Origin: Misgurnus anguillicaudatus
Lineage: Eukaryota; Chordata; Actinopteri; Cypriniformes; Cobitidae
Assembly (NCBI RefSeq): GCF_027580225.2
Contig: NC_073358.2
Location: forward strand, 49,190,001 to 49,254,000
DNA: 64,000 nt
Direction: 5' to 3'
The notes under the pieces are model-generated. The model was not told where the DNA came from and made no database searches. It saw only the letters and a program-made list of their open reading frames with translations. The position numbers were made by a program, and so were the translations under genes. Below, in pieces: positions 12,667 through 25,044 of this stretch (within the stretch, counting starts at the first letter, position 1; the number at the start of each line of letters is the position of its first letter).

Positions 12667-12952
12667 CCCTAGGTGACCCGACTTGTTCTTGATACGTTTA
12701 AGGGTGTTATATGTCTTGGGTTTTATTTATTTAATGTAAACACATTTTAGCATTAAAATTCTCACTTGACATTTTAGCAAAGCAGATTTCAAGTAAGCAA
12801 AAGATTAAAGGATAATAGCAATTAGGTTGCCTAGTGAACTCTTAACTCCTTATAGACGACATCTGACCAATGGATTGGCTCTTGTCCTGCCTCTTTATAT
12901 CTTAATAGGGTAGATTTACAGTAAACCACATTGACATTTACAGGCACAGACC

Positions 12953-12991
12953 ATGGTACAGTTAGAGGAGCATAGCCGAGGGCCGACATGA
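12953..12991 (+). CDS. Possible 12-codon upstream ORF overlapping the kcnv2 start (ATGA)
   Basis: An ATG at 12953 in a fair context (CACAGACCATGG) opens a 12-residue frame whose TGA overlaps the kcnv2 start codon as ATGA at 12988-12991. If the 5' untranslated region includes this stretch, kcnv2 would need leaky scanning or termination-reinitiation. The transcript start is not known: a TTTATAT element near 12892-12898 could be a TATA box. Confidence 0.35.
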   Translation: MVQLEEHSRGPT

Positions 12992-14640
12992 CATTCAGCT
13001 ACCAAAAAGACAGGAGACGGAGTCTCTTTTCCAACTGTAAACTAGCAACCTCCGATTCAACGGATGATTTTATCCCATTTGCCAAAGAGCAATTGCTCAA
13101 ACAGTGGAGCTCTTTCACTGAACTACAAAAGGACATTTACGACATCTTCGCCGACGACGACGGCGAGGAGGTTGTGAAACATTCAGATCCTTCATCATGG
13201 TTTACATCACCCAGCCCCAGCAGGAACTGTACGCTCAACCTCAACGTTGGAGGAAAGTCCTATCGCATCACTTACAAAATGGCAGCAAGGTACCCACAGA
13301 GCAGAATCGGCCGTTTGGCCACGTCCACGGACCTCAACGTTAAGTTGGACCTCTGTGATGACTACGTCGTGAAGGACAACGAATATTTCTTCGATCGAGA
13401 CCCAGATGTGTTCAACAGCATCTTCAACTTCTACAGGACTGGGGTGCTGTGGATCAAAGAAGAGGTTTGTCCCAGAAACTTTCTGGAGGAGATCAATTAT
13501 TGGGGCGTCCGGATCAAGTACACGCAGCGGTGCTGCCGGATCTTGCTGGAGGAGAAACACGACGAGTTGCGAGAACAGCTCAAAGTTCAAAAGGAACTCG
13601 AAGCAGAAGTGGAAACCGAAGAAAATGAGGAAATGTTTGAGGGAATGTATTTTGGAAACAAACGAAAGGCGCTTTGGAACCTAATGGAGAACCCTTTCTC
13701 CTCTGTACCAGCTAAAATCATGTCAGTGGCCTCTAGTGTGTTTGTAATGGTATCGCTGGTCACCATGACTTTGAATACAGTAGATGAAATGGAGAACATG
13801 ACATCTATTAACCAGTTTAGTGGAAAGTCATATGCAGAATTGGTAGAAACTTTCTGCATAACTTTCTTCACCATTGAGTATCTTCTACGTCTAGTGTCAA
13901 CCCCTGACCTCAGGCGTTTCGCAAAGAGCGTGCTGAACGCGTTTGACCTGATAGCCATCCTACCGCAGATACTGCAGATTGTGACCGAGAGTTTTGAGAC
14001 GAGAAGTTCTGGTAAACAAAACCCTGATATAGAGACTATAGGACAGGTTAGCAAAGTGGGACAAGTGCTACGAATCATGCGACTCATGCGTATTTTCCGA
14101 ATACTGAAACTGGCCCGTCACTCCACCGGCATGAGAGCATTTGGGTTCACGTTGAGGAAGTGCTATCAACAGGTGGGATGTCTTTTCCTCTTCATCGCCA
14201 TGGGAATCTTCACATTTTCTGCCATGGTTTACAGTGTTGAGCATGATGCTCCTCGGACCAAGTTCACTAGTATTCCAATTGCTTGGTGGTGGGCATCTGT
14301 GAGTAAAATATTAATTTTTTTTCCAAGTATGATGTCATTTGTTTGTTTATGTCTGATGTACAATATCTCATTTTTTCAGGTTAGCATCTCTACAGTAGGC
14401 TATGGTGACATGTATCCCGAGACCCTTCTGGGACGAATATTTGCCTTTGGATGCATTTCCTTCGGGATTATTTTGAACGGACTTCCGATTTCTATTCTCT
14501 TTAACAAGTTTTCAGATTATTACGCCACATTGAAATCTCACGAATACTCATCCAACATCAAGAATAGAGAGAAGGTTAACTTTTTACAGAGAGCCAAGAA
14601 GAAACTCCAAGACTGTGGCTGGATTGAAACCGTTTCATAG
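12988..14640 (+). CDS. kcnv2: KCNV2 (Kv8.2) modifier subunit of voltage-gated K+ channels, 523 aa
   Basis: Two coding exons: 12988-14298 and 14380-14640, phase 0, donor GCATCT|GTGAGT and acceptor TTTTCAG|GTTAGC. The N-terminal T1 tetramerisation domain runs from about residue 82 ([13 protein letters not shown]) to about 185 ([16 protein letters not shown]). [17 protein letters not shown] and [15 protein letters not shown] are typical of KCNV2. S1-S6 follow, with S4 arginines in [20 protein letters not shown]. The pore filter VGYGD (443-447) is the first part of exon two. Kv8.2 is electrically silent alone; it joins Kv2 subunits and shapes photoreceptor currents in mammals. Length is near the human 545. 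The intron is 81 bases with no stop codon, so the frame reads through as 550 codons if unspliced. The a or b paralogue cannot be told from here. Confidence 0.93.
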   Translation: MTFSYQKDRRRSLFSNCKLATSDSTDDFIPFAKEQLLKQWSSFTELQKDIYDIFADDDGEEVVKHSDPSSWFTSPSPSRNCTLNLNVGGKSYRITYKMAARYPQSRIGRLATSTDLNVKLDLCDDYVVKDNEYFFDRDPDVFNSIFNFYRTGVLWIKEEVCPRNFLEEINYWGVRIKYTQRCCRILLEEKHDELREQLKVQKELEAEVETEENEEMFEGMYFGNKRKALWNLMENPFSSVPAKIMSVASSVFVMVSLVTMTLNTVDEMENMTSINQFSGKSYAELVETFCITFFTIEYLLRLVSTPDLRRFAKSVLNAFDLIAILPQILQIVTESFETRSSGKQNPDIETIGQVSKVGQVLRIMRLMRIFRILKLARHSTGMRAFGFTLRKCYQQVGCLFLFIAMGIFTFSAMVYSVEHDAPRTKFTSIPIAWWWASVSKILIFFPSMMSFVCLCLMYNISFFQVSISTVGYGDMYPETLLGRIFAFGCISFGIILNGLPISILFNKFSDYYATLKSHEYSSNIKNREKVNFLQRAKKKLQDCGWIETVS

Positions 14641-16040
14641 TCAATAATGAAATTTATGAATATTTGTTTCCATCAATATCTAAAATGCCTCTTGAACAGC
14701 AGTGCCAAAATGTTTTTATTTTGAGCCACTGTAATTCATTATTTTCATGAATTTCTTTTGGTTGGTTACAGAACCACATTACATTGACACTGAATTATCC
14801 TTACAACTGACCTTAACTAGCCTCTTGCACTTGACCTAACTGATAACCGAAAAAGCAGATTAATCTAATTTGGCTGTTCAAATAGTCTGAATTAAAAATA
14901 GACCAGCGCCAGTTTGTTGTTGTGCTTCCAAAGAACACTGGAGCTTTATCATAAGCACAATTGTCATATCAATATTTTGATAAAGTAAATAATTTTAACA
15001 TGTTTTAGTTAGGTCAACTCATCACTAGTCGAAAACTTAAAATAGTAGGTTCAATTGACTTGCTTAACCAATTTGATTAAACTTGCATGCAGCATTAGCC
15101 TACAACATTTTTTACTGCGTAGCAATGGAAATTTTTTAATTTGTCTTCACTGTAATGATATTATGTTTCTTTGTTTTTGTAATATCTTTAAGACCTTACA
15201 TGACACTGTTCGGCAATTAGTTAAGTACCATATTAAAGCATGTACATACTTTGTTATGATGCTAAGACGGCACACTGATTAAAGTATTGTCGTTGTACAT
15301 TATATTTACTATATACACTGCATCTTAATCTTATATCTTTGCATACATTGTAATGGGCAATGAAACATTTGACCTGAACTTCTGCGCCCGTTAAAGACCC
15401 TTGGTGTATATAGTTTCAAGTTTAATTTATTTATAAAGTACATTTAAAACAACCTTGGTTGAACAAAGTGCTGTACAGGATATATCTAAGTCCATCTCCA
15501 AAAAATAACAATCAACACTTTATAAATATATAAATGTTATAATATAATGTAGAGAAACATAAGTGGGAAAAAATAAAATACAAACTGATGCAGATAAAAA
15601 GGGAGCGATTAACAGAAAATTAATAACGTACATTAGTATAAATTCAGGTACAGATATAGAGTTTTTCTGAACAGAGCAAGTAAAGCAGAGCTTCCCAAAC
15701 TTTTGGTAACGTTACCAAAAACATAGCAAAAGCTCCACGACCGCCCATCCCATATATTTTTAATAAATCAAATTGTCTCTTTGCACAAAATGATCAACAT
15801 TTATTAACCAGTTTTTAAAAACCTCATGTGAATTATGAGAACTAAGATATATTTTTAAAAATTATGAGAAATATTTGTATATTCTGTTTCTGTTGAAAGT
15901 TGATGTAAACATTCTTTACAAATATATTTAAATCCATAACACTACATAATTTCTACATAATATTAAAACGTGTTTACATACAGTCACGTGAAACACATGC
16001 TTTTTTAACGTGACCAGATCAGTGAACTGTGACACAGATG
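14641..16040. other. Intergenic region downstream of kcnv2
   Basis: No gene seen. The piece around 15415-15600 (CAAGTTTAATTTATTTATAA then an A-rich tail with GAACAAAGTGCTGTACAGGA) resembles a LINE 3' fragment common in fish. The 3' untranslated region of kcnv2 probably occupies the first few hundred bases. Confidence 0.4.
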
Positions 16041-16041
16041 T

Positions 16042-16152
16042 GTTTCCATGGTTTCCATGGAACGTTCTTTTTATGACGTCTTAAAGAAGAGCGTCGGCGT
16101 TCTGAGGGTATATAAAGCGCAGCGTTCCCCGAATCGAGTCATTCTGACTGAG
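16042..16152 (+). promoter_or_regulatory. Orphan TATA promoter and putative first exon
   Basis: An X-box-like double motif (GTTTCCATGGTTTCCATGG) starts at 16042, a CRE-like TGACGTC is at 16074-16080 and TATATAAAG is at 16109-16117. About 35 bases further on, a consensus donor GAG|GTAAGT falls at 16152/16153. An acceptor (TTTTTTCTTAACTCAG) is at 16523/16524, 58 bases before a hAT insertion. No coding frame follows on the plus strand until atp5me, which has its own start region. Confidence 0.4.
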
Positions 16153-16641
16153 GTAAGTATCAACCGGTTGGCAAACTAACTTCTGAAACACCCCAGGTTT
16201 AAATACTCAAAGATAAAGCGGTTAGAAAACATTGTTAACTCGTCGAAGAAATACTGGTGTTACATGTTGTTCTATATTTAACATTATATATTTAAGTATT
16301 GTTTTATTTAATATTTAAAGATTAAACTTAATGTTAGATGCTAATACAAGGTAATGTTACGAGCTATTGTATAAAACAATAACACGATTTTAAAATGACC
16401 AGGCAGCGATTTGTAAGTTACATTACTAAAACATTTTTAAAACATCCCCATCCTGATTGAGATTTGGCACCGTTGTGTTTGGTGTTTGCTCTTAGATTCT
16501 TTGATTTTTTTTTCTTAACTCAGGTGCAGAACCCTCGGCGGGACAAGCGGCTGTCTGTCCATAGTTTATTGTGTTTTAGACCGGTGGTTTTCAAACTGGG
16601 GGCCGGGGCCCCCCGGGGGGCCGCGAGATGGTGCCAGGGGG

Positions 16642-18720
16642 CAGTGGCGGAACTAGAATTTTTTTAATGGGGTGGCCAGGGGGTGGCCAAAGCTACTTTA
16701 GGCGGTCCATAGTCCATAAAAGAAAATTACATGTAACCATGTATCAAGAAAGCATAAATTAATCTTTTGATCGCATTAGATATAACATAATAAGGGTGAA
16801 TTTTAAATCTTTCTACTGTATTTCTTACATCTGATTTACTGTCTGTTAAAGGGATTCGCCCAAAAATGAAAATTCTGTCATCATTTACTCACCCTTATGT
16901 TGTTCTAAACCTGAATTTTATTTTAATAAACACAAAAGAAGATATTTTGATAAATGATGATAAGCACACAATTAATGGTATATCCATTAAATCCCATTAT
17001 GTTGTTTTTATTCCTACTATGGAAGTCAATGGTTAACAGCTGTGTGAATACCATCATTTATCAAAATATCTTCTTTTGTGTTCATAAGAAAAAAGAAATT
17101 CGTACAGGTTTAGAACAACATAAGGATGTAAAAATGATGACAGAATTTTCATTTTGTGAACTATCCCTTTAATGAAGCAAAATATCAGGAAATCTAAACT
17201 CCATGATAAACCTTAAACTTTCTTCAAATAGCAGAGCTCAACACAAAGGATGTTTCGATTAATCTTTATTTACGAAGATACAAAAGATGCAAAAGTTTTC
17301 TTTTTTCTTTTGATATTTAATTAACTTTAATGACAGATAGACTTCAACAGGTTAGGCTAAGACCGAATGCAATAAAATGTTTATTCGTTTAAGACGTACA
17401 GTAACCAAATGTTTAGTATGAAAATCACCAAGACAGCTATTTTGACATATGAGCATTTGTCTGTTTAAGCCAAAAAGACGCGAATATGAAGTCGTTTATG
17501 CTCTGGCTGTGCACGCGCACTATCGGATATGCGCGTCGCGCTTTCAAGTTCAATGTGGCAATCCAGTTGAATTAACAATCATACAGTTGCCTATAGAGGG
17601 GTTGCAAGTTTACAAACATTGCAGGGTGCGCGCGCATCCAGGGGGCAGAAAGCCCGATTGGTGAGCTGATCTGCTACTGCAACAACCTTAATTATTGAAG
17701 CGTTCTTTATTGTTTGTATATAAATAAGACTTGATTTTAGTTGGATCTGTTTTTCTGTCTTTATTTTTTATCTTTATTGCAGTTTTACTGTGATACATGT
17801 ATGAATTATAATGTGATAATTATAATGCTAGTAACGTAATAGTCGCATCTACTGGTATGTTAACGTCAGGCACCCAGCACTGACTCTGTTGGTACTATTT
17901 TCCACGCAACAATTCCTTGACATTTTGACTTACAGACACCGCTACTAGCATACAACACAATGCACGTCTCTTCTTTCTGCCTCTCGGTTGCGCGCGCAAC
18001 CAGTTAGTGACGTCGCCGTGCAACCCCGCCAACCCGTCTATAAAGATCACGTCAAGAATGAAAACATGGTGCTGGGTTTTGTTGTAAAAAGAATGGCAAT
18101 CTTAGACTTTATTCAGTCCACAAGACAATTACCACACTTCCAGCATATACGGTGAAAATAAATCATGTAGTATTAGCAAAATGTACGACTTCACTTACAT
18201 CATTTTAAAGATTCCAAGCATTAAGTAGACATGACATTTATCTTCTGATGGTATGAAAAGTATTCGTTAAGTTACAGTCATTTTTCTGACGCGTTTTTGA
18301 AAAGACGTCACTGATGGAGAGATAACAGAACGCGCATTATGTATATTTTCTTAATTTTGTGAAAAACACAACATTCAGTTTTATAGACACACAAAAAAAT
18401 GACACTTGAACGTTTTAAATGATGTATAAATCATATCTTTATGTCAAAAATCAGCAGAGTAATCCAAGTCTCTTTGCGCAGTGATTGAAAAATAAAGACC
18501 CCGCGACCGCAGGGACGGTTAATATTCATAATGTTTGTTTTTAACAATGTGCTGCGCCGCCGCACGTCGAAAATAAACATAGCTTAGATTAAGTGAAAGT
18601 AGCGCATAGATTAAGTGAAAGTGAAAGTAGCGCATTAAATTTGGGGTGGCACACGGGGTGGCCAGTGACATGTCAAGGGTGTCCAGTGCCACCCTGGACA
18701 CCCCTCTGGCTCCGACACTG
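16642..18720. mobile_element. Inner hAT-like element, 2079 bp, nested, perfect 8-bp TSD
   Basis: Ends CAGTGGCGGAACTAGA and, on the other strand, CAGTGTCGGAGCCAG. Target duplication CCAGGGGG is exact at 16634-16641 and 18721-18728. It carries no intact transposase frame. It holds a third-level insertion, the TTAA-edged MITE at 16846-17172, so three elements are stacked here. Confidence 0.9.
16846..17172. repeat. TTAA-edged foldback MITE (GGGATAGTTCACC family), copy 1
   Basis: TTAA at both edges, then AAGGGATTCGCCCAAAAATG on the left and the complement of GAACTATCCCTTTAA on the right. Arms pair over about 100 bases, including CATCATTTA and AGAAGATATTTTGATAAATG. Related copies are at 23947-24181 and 60351-61258. 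Confidence 0.85.
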
Positions 18721-18968
18721 CCAGGGGGGCCCCAGTTTTATGACATTTTATGAAATACATTAATTTATCATGAATTCTGTGTAATTAAACCTAAAAAAAA
18801 ATAAGGCTACTAACCAAAAGCACTACTTTTTTGTATAATTTAATGTGTTTTTTTATTAAAATGTTGAGTTTTAGAACAGTTTTTTGTCACAAATTTTCTT
18901 TGGGGGGCCGCAAAGGAATGCACCATACACAAGGGGGGCCGCACGCTGAAAAAGTTTGGGAACCACTG

Positions 18969-20185
18969 TTTTAGATCATAGGTTTTAGACAGAATCTAGA
19001 ATAGTGCCCTGTTGATAAAGGACGGGCGGGCAGGGGGCTGCAGTTCACCCCAGGGTCTCACTAAGAGTTAAAAGTAGGGTGTGCACGGTAAGGTAGGATG
19101 GTCGGAAGCAGTGCAGGCCCTAGATTTTTTTAATATAATCTTCAAAGTATTTAACGGTAAACACCGTAAACACGAATGTGATTTAAGTATATAAATAAAG
19201 GATTGGGGGTTTTTTCAAAAATATTTTAGGTTCGATAGGAAACCGCTTACTTTAACTTATAATTACAAAAATAATAATTTACACTTTTATAATATAGTAT
19301 TTAATATATAGTATATTTTATATAGGATTAGTTATGTCTGGCTCTCTCTCAAGGTTTTTTCTCCCTCTGAATTTTTCCCCACAGGGTTTTTCTCCTAGGA
19401 GTTTTTTCCACCCGTTGAGAGACAGCTGACATTAGCTAAATTTATTCTATATAGGTTACATTAATAATCCGCTCACTAGTACGATTTAATCTGAGCCGCT
19501 GTACTTTGCTATTTAATTAAACAATTGTGAAAAGCAAATAAAATTGAATTGACTCAAATTATCCTTTCTTGTGTGATGTTTGTTGACTTTATGGACATCC
19601 ATAGATGCCACACTGAATTATAATTTTATAAGTCAATAATCACTAATGTGATACCACATTTGAATTGGTTGTTAATATACTCCACTGAAATGTTAAATAT
19701 AAGTTGCCGGTGTCTTTATATTTGTAGCTCTGCAGAGTTTGATTTTTATTTGTGCTTTTTGAAAGACTAGAAGACAATCAATCCCAGATTTTTTCTTTAT
19801 TTACAGCCATTATGACTGATCCATGCTTAAAGCTCCTGGTTTTGTCTAGAAATATGTTTTAGCTCATGTGTCAGTCTGGTGTAAAACCTAAACAGGTAAC
19901 AGTTTAGGGGTCAGTGAATCATGATGAACTAATATCTAAATTAATTCTTACTTAAATAGGAACTAATGCTGATTTAAAAAATGAGTCATCATTAACTACA
20001 GCATGACTCAACATATCTTTTACTTAATGACTCTTTATTAGTTTAGATGAATTCATGTTTAATAAAAATAAATGTATGTGTTTGTTCATTATGATCTATG
20101 GACCCTTATTATAAGTGTAACCCATAAACATGATAACAGTATAAAATGCATTACGTCTATGTACCCACAAAACATGGAAACCAGA

Positions 20186-20241
<56 letters not shown>

Positions 20242-22330
20242 CATGAGAGAAGTTGATAAAATAATAATAATAATAAGTTGGCACAGTAAAAAACAGTAAA
20301 CTATAATAATTATTTAATAATTAATGATAAAAAATAATTTTGTGATATGCATCAGTTGTGGTCTTGACTGGTTCTGAAATAAAATTCTGAGTCCTCTTTG
20401 TCTGAGACGAGACCAAGACCTTTAAAAAGTGGTCTCAAGACCGGTCTTAAGACCTAGACCAATCTCGGGTACTACAACACTAATGTCTCCAGATTTTACA
20501 CACAAATTTTACATGAATCTTTACAGATCAGACTTAGTAATTTTTTATTATCCTTAACCATTCAATTCTTGTGCCCTGAATGATTTAAAGAATAAAAATG
20601 TCATTCTAGCCCATGTAGCTCAGTGTTTCTCAACCTGGGGGCTAAAAAAATACATAAAATAAAACAAAACAAGAATTAAAGAAACTGAAATTAATTAACT
20701 AACCATTAATATATTTCTCAGTGTTTAATATTGTTTTTATAACAAATGTACATACTTATGCTCTCGCATAATTGAAGAGTTGGTTCCAAAATGAACTTTT
20801 CAAAAATCTCGTTTGGACAACCTAGCCAACATTGCAAGGTGGGCCCCAAATGGGCTTCCTATGTAGGCCCTATATGGGTTTGTCCATGGGTTCCACTATG
20901 ACCCCACATGGGTTGCCCACATGAATTTGATATAAAAACTGAGTGGGGCTTACGTGGGGCCCAACTGGGCAACACACATGGGACCCATATTGGCCCCACC
21001 TAATGAAGTCCACATTATTTACCAGGGCCCAGTATGGGTTTTTAATGGGTACTGGACTGGACCTTATTATGTAATAATAATTATACTTTTAATGCTTAAT
21101 TGTAATTTACTTAAATAATATATTTGTTTAAAATTGAAAATCGACAAAAGCAACATAATTTCAGTTCAGTAAATGTCAGTTTTCAGCATAAATATTCAAC
21201 AGTTCATTCATCTATAACATCACAAAACTGTAAAGGTTCAATATATCAAAATACTTTATTGTCAGTTTATAACACTTTCAATGCTAAAATAATCATCAAC
21301 ATTTCAAAACTGCTAATGCAGGTAATGACTAACAATTTAACATAACGCTTAAAATAAGCAAGAAGTCAAACTCTTAAAATACATGGAACTCAAAAACAAC
21401 ACAAACATTGCTCACTGTTCTGGAGATGGTCTTAATTCTGATCATCATTTAATCTTTGCTCAACAATTTTATGAAGAACTTCCAAAGCATCCACAGCCAA
21501 ACTCATTAAATGTCCTTGTGAGCAAGCAAAAATCTTTTTTTTTTGCCAATGTCCCATCAGAAGCTCCGTATTACTCCGTATGTATCTCACCTTACTATAA
21601 TGGGGAATTTTTTTTATATGTTTTATGTTTATGTAATAGACATTAGAACAAATAGAATATTTTAACTATTTTAATATTTTGATTTGGCCTAGCCAAGGCC
21701 CCCATGCAGTACCGTGACGGCCCACTGGGGGACACGGCCCACAGATTGGAAAGCACTGTGTTAAATAATATGGTAATAAAATAAATAAATTAAAATATTT
21801 GTTCTGAAATACTACATGCTGTAATTTATTGATGTTTTACTTTTTATTTCTTATTTTATTTTACCTACGCAAAATGGGTGGAGCTTGGTCCACCTTCACC
21901 TCTTAGTCCAGCTCCAACTTTGGGCACCTCGTGATCTATCAAGCGCCACCAGCCGGCTGATTTCGTTCATGTAAACCTGAGATTTTATCTATTTTTTTTA
22001 CAGTCTATATGGATTTAACCTAATGGGGAGAATGTTTATTGTTGATGCGTATAACGATGCATAGATAATATTGCTGTATCGATCTTTCTTAAATTATTAT
22101 GATTTCATGATTTTTCTGCGTAGTCGGTAATGTTTCATTTACAAACGTAGCGCATGATTTTCAAAAAACAACTCAAATTGATATTTTTGTCAAACATGTT
22201 AGAAACACGTAGTTTGCGCTCCGAAGCGGCAGGTGGCGCTGTGATCATCGGCGCGCTCATAAACCTCACGCTGTACTCTTGCTCGTCACTGACCTCTGCT
22301 TACTGACAGCGGTCTCGAAATCCAGCAAAA
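18969..22330. other. Intergenic repeat-rich region upstream of atp5me
   Basis: No protein-coding gene recognised. 19340-19560 resembles a fish LINE 3' end (TCTCAAGG, TTTTTCTCC words, then AATAAAATTGAATTGA). 20340-20480 is a fragment rich in GAGACCAAGACC/GGTCTTAAGACC. 20625-21760 begins CAGTGTTTCTCAACCTGGGG and ends with the near complement (GGAAAGCACTG), suggesting another hAT-like element, but I see no matching target duplication. 20820-21050 has repeated GGGCCCCA/ATGGG words. Confidence 0.4.
20187..20241. repeat. (TG)n microsatellite
   Basis: About 27 uninterrupted TG dinucleotides. Confidence 0.97.
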
Positions 22331-23613
22331 ATGGTTCCTCCAGTACAAGTGTCACCGCTTATTAAGGTTAGACATAATACTCACATATACACGTTTAATA
22401 ATGTATGACTTGTGTTTGGTATTTCAATTTTGCTGTCGTGTTTTGATCGAAAGTCAGTGCTGCGCGTGACTGCCATTGTAATGGCTGCATACTAAACCAA
22501 CCTCACGATTTATGCTTCCTTGTTAATTAAATCAAGACTGCTGATCATATTTATGTTTATTTTGGCTTTCAGACAGCCAGATGGTCTGCACTTCTTGTTG
22601 GGATCCTCTATGGAAAGCGACGATATGGTAGGAAACTGTGGCGGGTTATGAAATATCACTTTGTTTAGCAAAGATTAATTTCTAGCATATGCGTCATTTA
22701 AAGGCATAAATAAAGTAAATCTTATTCTTTAAAACTGCTGAATTACACTAAGGACACTAAGTTGTAGTTAAAGATGCGGCCAAAGTCACTCATACACGCT
22801 GTTGTTAGGAGAGGGCACGCGCATGTGTGTAGTATGTTGTGATTTTTACCTGCTCGTACACACATTTGTTAAATGTTGTTATATAATAAACAACTTGTTT
22901 TCATACATTTGACCTCAAAATGCAACATTTTTTAAAGTTATTTGGTTACGTTTAGTATAACCATTTGTATTTCAGTCTTATTCAACTAAACACAATCTCA
23001 TTTTCATTTAAATGAATTTTCTGTTGAATGTGTTTTATATAACAAGTCTCTTTACCTTCAGACAACCTGAAACCAATCGCAGAGCAGGAAAGGATAGTTG
23101 AAGAAGAGGAGAAGAAGGTCAGAGAAGAGAAGGAGCGTATTGCTAAACAGCTTGCTGAAGGTATGTTGTCTCCTCAATGGTTGAACTTTATATTGAATCA
23201 TTTACAGCCGTCAGTATTTTTTCCTAACCTAAATTTTTAAATTTTCAACTTTTTTTATAATTTTAAATTCACTTACACATGAGCAGTTTTATTCAACATG
23301 GGGCAGATCTCACCTATTGGGGACTTATATACATGACCGCCTTAATATAACTTAGCTCTGCATCTTATTGGATGTTTCCATTTGTAAAATAAAGAAATCA
23401 CGGGTGACGAATATGCCTGTGAATGGGGTATAAGCAAAAAAAATTCAGCTCTGGCGTGATGCTGCAGGTGTATAAGATCATTTTTATCTTAGAAAAAAAA
23501 GACTGCACCTTTTAAAGAGTAACTTTCTTCTGATTCACCTTATGATTAATAGGTAAATTGATCTGTGAATTTCTTTTTACCTTCCAGCCAATGAGGACAC
23601 AATCCTTAAATGA
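22331..23613 (+). CDS. atp5me: ATP synthase membrane subunit e, 71 aa
   Basis: Four coding exons: 22331-22366, 22573-22627, 23062-23160, 23588-23613, all with GT-AG borders. The protein starts MVPPVQVSPLIK, the conserved N-terminus of mitochondrial ATP synthase subunit e, then has one short membrane segment (WSALLVGILYG, with the GxxxG-like dimer region), a charged coiled-coil stretch (about 31-62, rich in Glu, Lys and Arg) and ends NEDTILK. Length equals the usual 69-71. Subunit e sits in the inner-membrane Fo part and helps dimerise ATP synthase. The stretch just upstream (22200-22330) is relatively GC-rich and TATA-less, as in housekeeping genes. A poly(A) signal AATAAA is at 23885-23890. 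In mammals ATP5ME and IDUA are also neighbours. Confidence 0.96.
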
Positions 23614-23946
23614 GCTGTCCGTAAAGAAGCCCGTTTTGTTTCCATCGTGAAGATCTTCCTTTTTATCTGTCTGGATGAAGTGTGACATTTGTAATCTGCT
23701 GTTTTGGTTTCATGATGAATTTTTCACACCTCACACCCTTTTCAGCTAATCGATCATACCATACAAATTTCTGGTTTTGTAAAATATTCACTTCAATACA
23801 TGCAAATATGTGAATATGATGTTGTGTGTGTTCTTTCTGTCTGATGCTAGTTAGTCACTTACATAGTTACAAAAATATGACTGCAATAAACGAAATGTGA
23901 TTTAAAACACAGACAAAAGCGAATTTAAAATCCATACAAATATTTA

Positions 23947-24181
23947 TTAAAGCAATAGTTCACAAAAAAATTTACTCACTTTCATGTTGTTGCAAACCTC
24001 AATAATTTTGTTCTTATAGTATTCTTTATTCCTACTATGGAAGTGAATGGGGCTCATGATCGGTTTGGTTAAAACATTCCTCAAAATATATTCCTTTGTG
24101 TTCATCAAAACAAAGAAATTCATGCAGGTGTGTAACAACGTGAGAGTGAGTAAATTATTTTTGGGTGAACTATCCATTTAA
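23947..24181. repeat. TTAA-edged foldback MITE (GGGATAGTTCACC family), copy 2
   Basis: TTAA edges at 23947-23950 and 24178-24181. The ends are AAGCAATAGTTCAC on the left and the complement of GGGTGAACTATCCATTTAA on the right, with GTGAGTAAATT and its partner inside. It lies directly past the atp5me poly(A) signal. Confidence 0.85.
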
Positions 24182-25044
24182 CTTGATTTTTCTTGGCATT
24201 CAGTTTTTCAATTGGAATACTCATATTGTCTGAAGTCTGTTGTTATGGCCTAAAATACCATCTTTTAAAAATATATAAAACTTAACATATTTTTTAAAAG
24301 ATACTCAAGATAATTTAAGGTAATACTTTATCAATCCTCAGCCCAAGAAATATTGGTGTCACAGCAGCAACAAGACAAGTAAAGAAAAACATTAGGGAGA
24401 AAAACATGAGTATAAAAGTAAAAAAGTGGAATTTAAAAGTCTAGCTTAAATACAAAATTACAAAGTCAAGCATTGGTGAAAAATAAATAGTTTGTAAAAA
24501 ATTGTAAAAATAACGTTTAATATTAAAACAGTTTCTCATAGCCACAGGTAACATTGTTTGACATGGGTGAAACAATAACAAAATTAAATTGCGTTACAGT
24601 TACATTATAAATAAAAGAAAAATACAGTATACAGCCAAATTCCATTTAAATTAAAAAACCCATCAATGTTTTTGCAGGAATGAAAGTTTAAAAGCTAGGT
24701 TATGTAGTGTACTGATGTGTACTGCATAGAAATCTAGCAAACATTTTCTTGGTTTACCTCTAATCTGATATAATCTGAAACATACATACAAAGTGTGTTT
24801 AAAGTAACAAGTGAATTAAATATCCAAAAGGAGAACTGTGCAAGCTGACTATGCTGTGCTTTAGTGCTGTATGATATTGGAAAAAACAACAATATGCGAT
24901 ACGATAACAAAGTTATTTTAAATCAAAACTTAAAATTGTATAACCAGCATACACGTTTCACTTTTTGAGGGGGGAAATCATCCCTCTCTTTCGTCCTGCC
25001 AGTCTTATTTACATCAACTTAAAACTTTGACTACATCACTTTTT
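24182..25044. other. Intergenic region between atp5me and idua
   Basis: AT-rich and without a recognisable gene. The idua 3' untranslated region probably extends into the neighbouring element at 25045. Confidence 0.45.

Larger units (their letters stand above)
16582..18968. mobile_element. Outer hAT-like element, split by a nested insertion
   Basis: The left end CCGGTGGTTTTCAAACTGGG and the right end, read on the minus strand CAGTGGTTCCCAAACTTTTT, are imperfect inverted repeats. Flanks TTTTAGAC and TTTTAGAT agree at 7 of 8 bases. Without the insert the element is only about 300 bases, GC-rich (GGGGGGCCGC repeated near both ends), with no transposase. Confidence 0.8.

Noticed and set aside
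13207..14087. Minus-strand open frames of 127 and 166 codons
   Set aside because: They are antisense shadows of the kcnv2 coding sequence.
20072..20299. Open frames across the TG repeat
   Set aside because: They encode only VCVCVC or THTHTH from the microsatellite.
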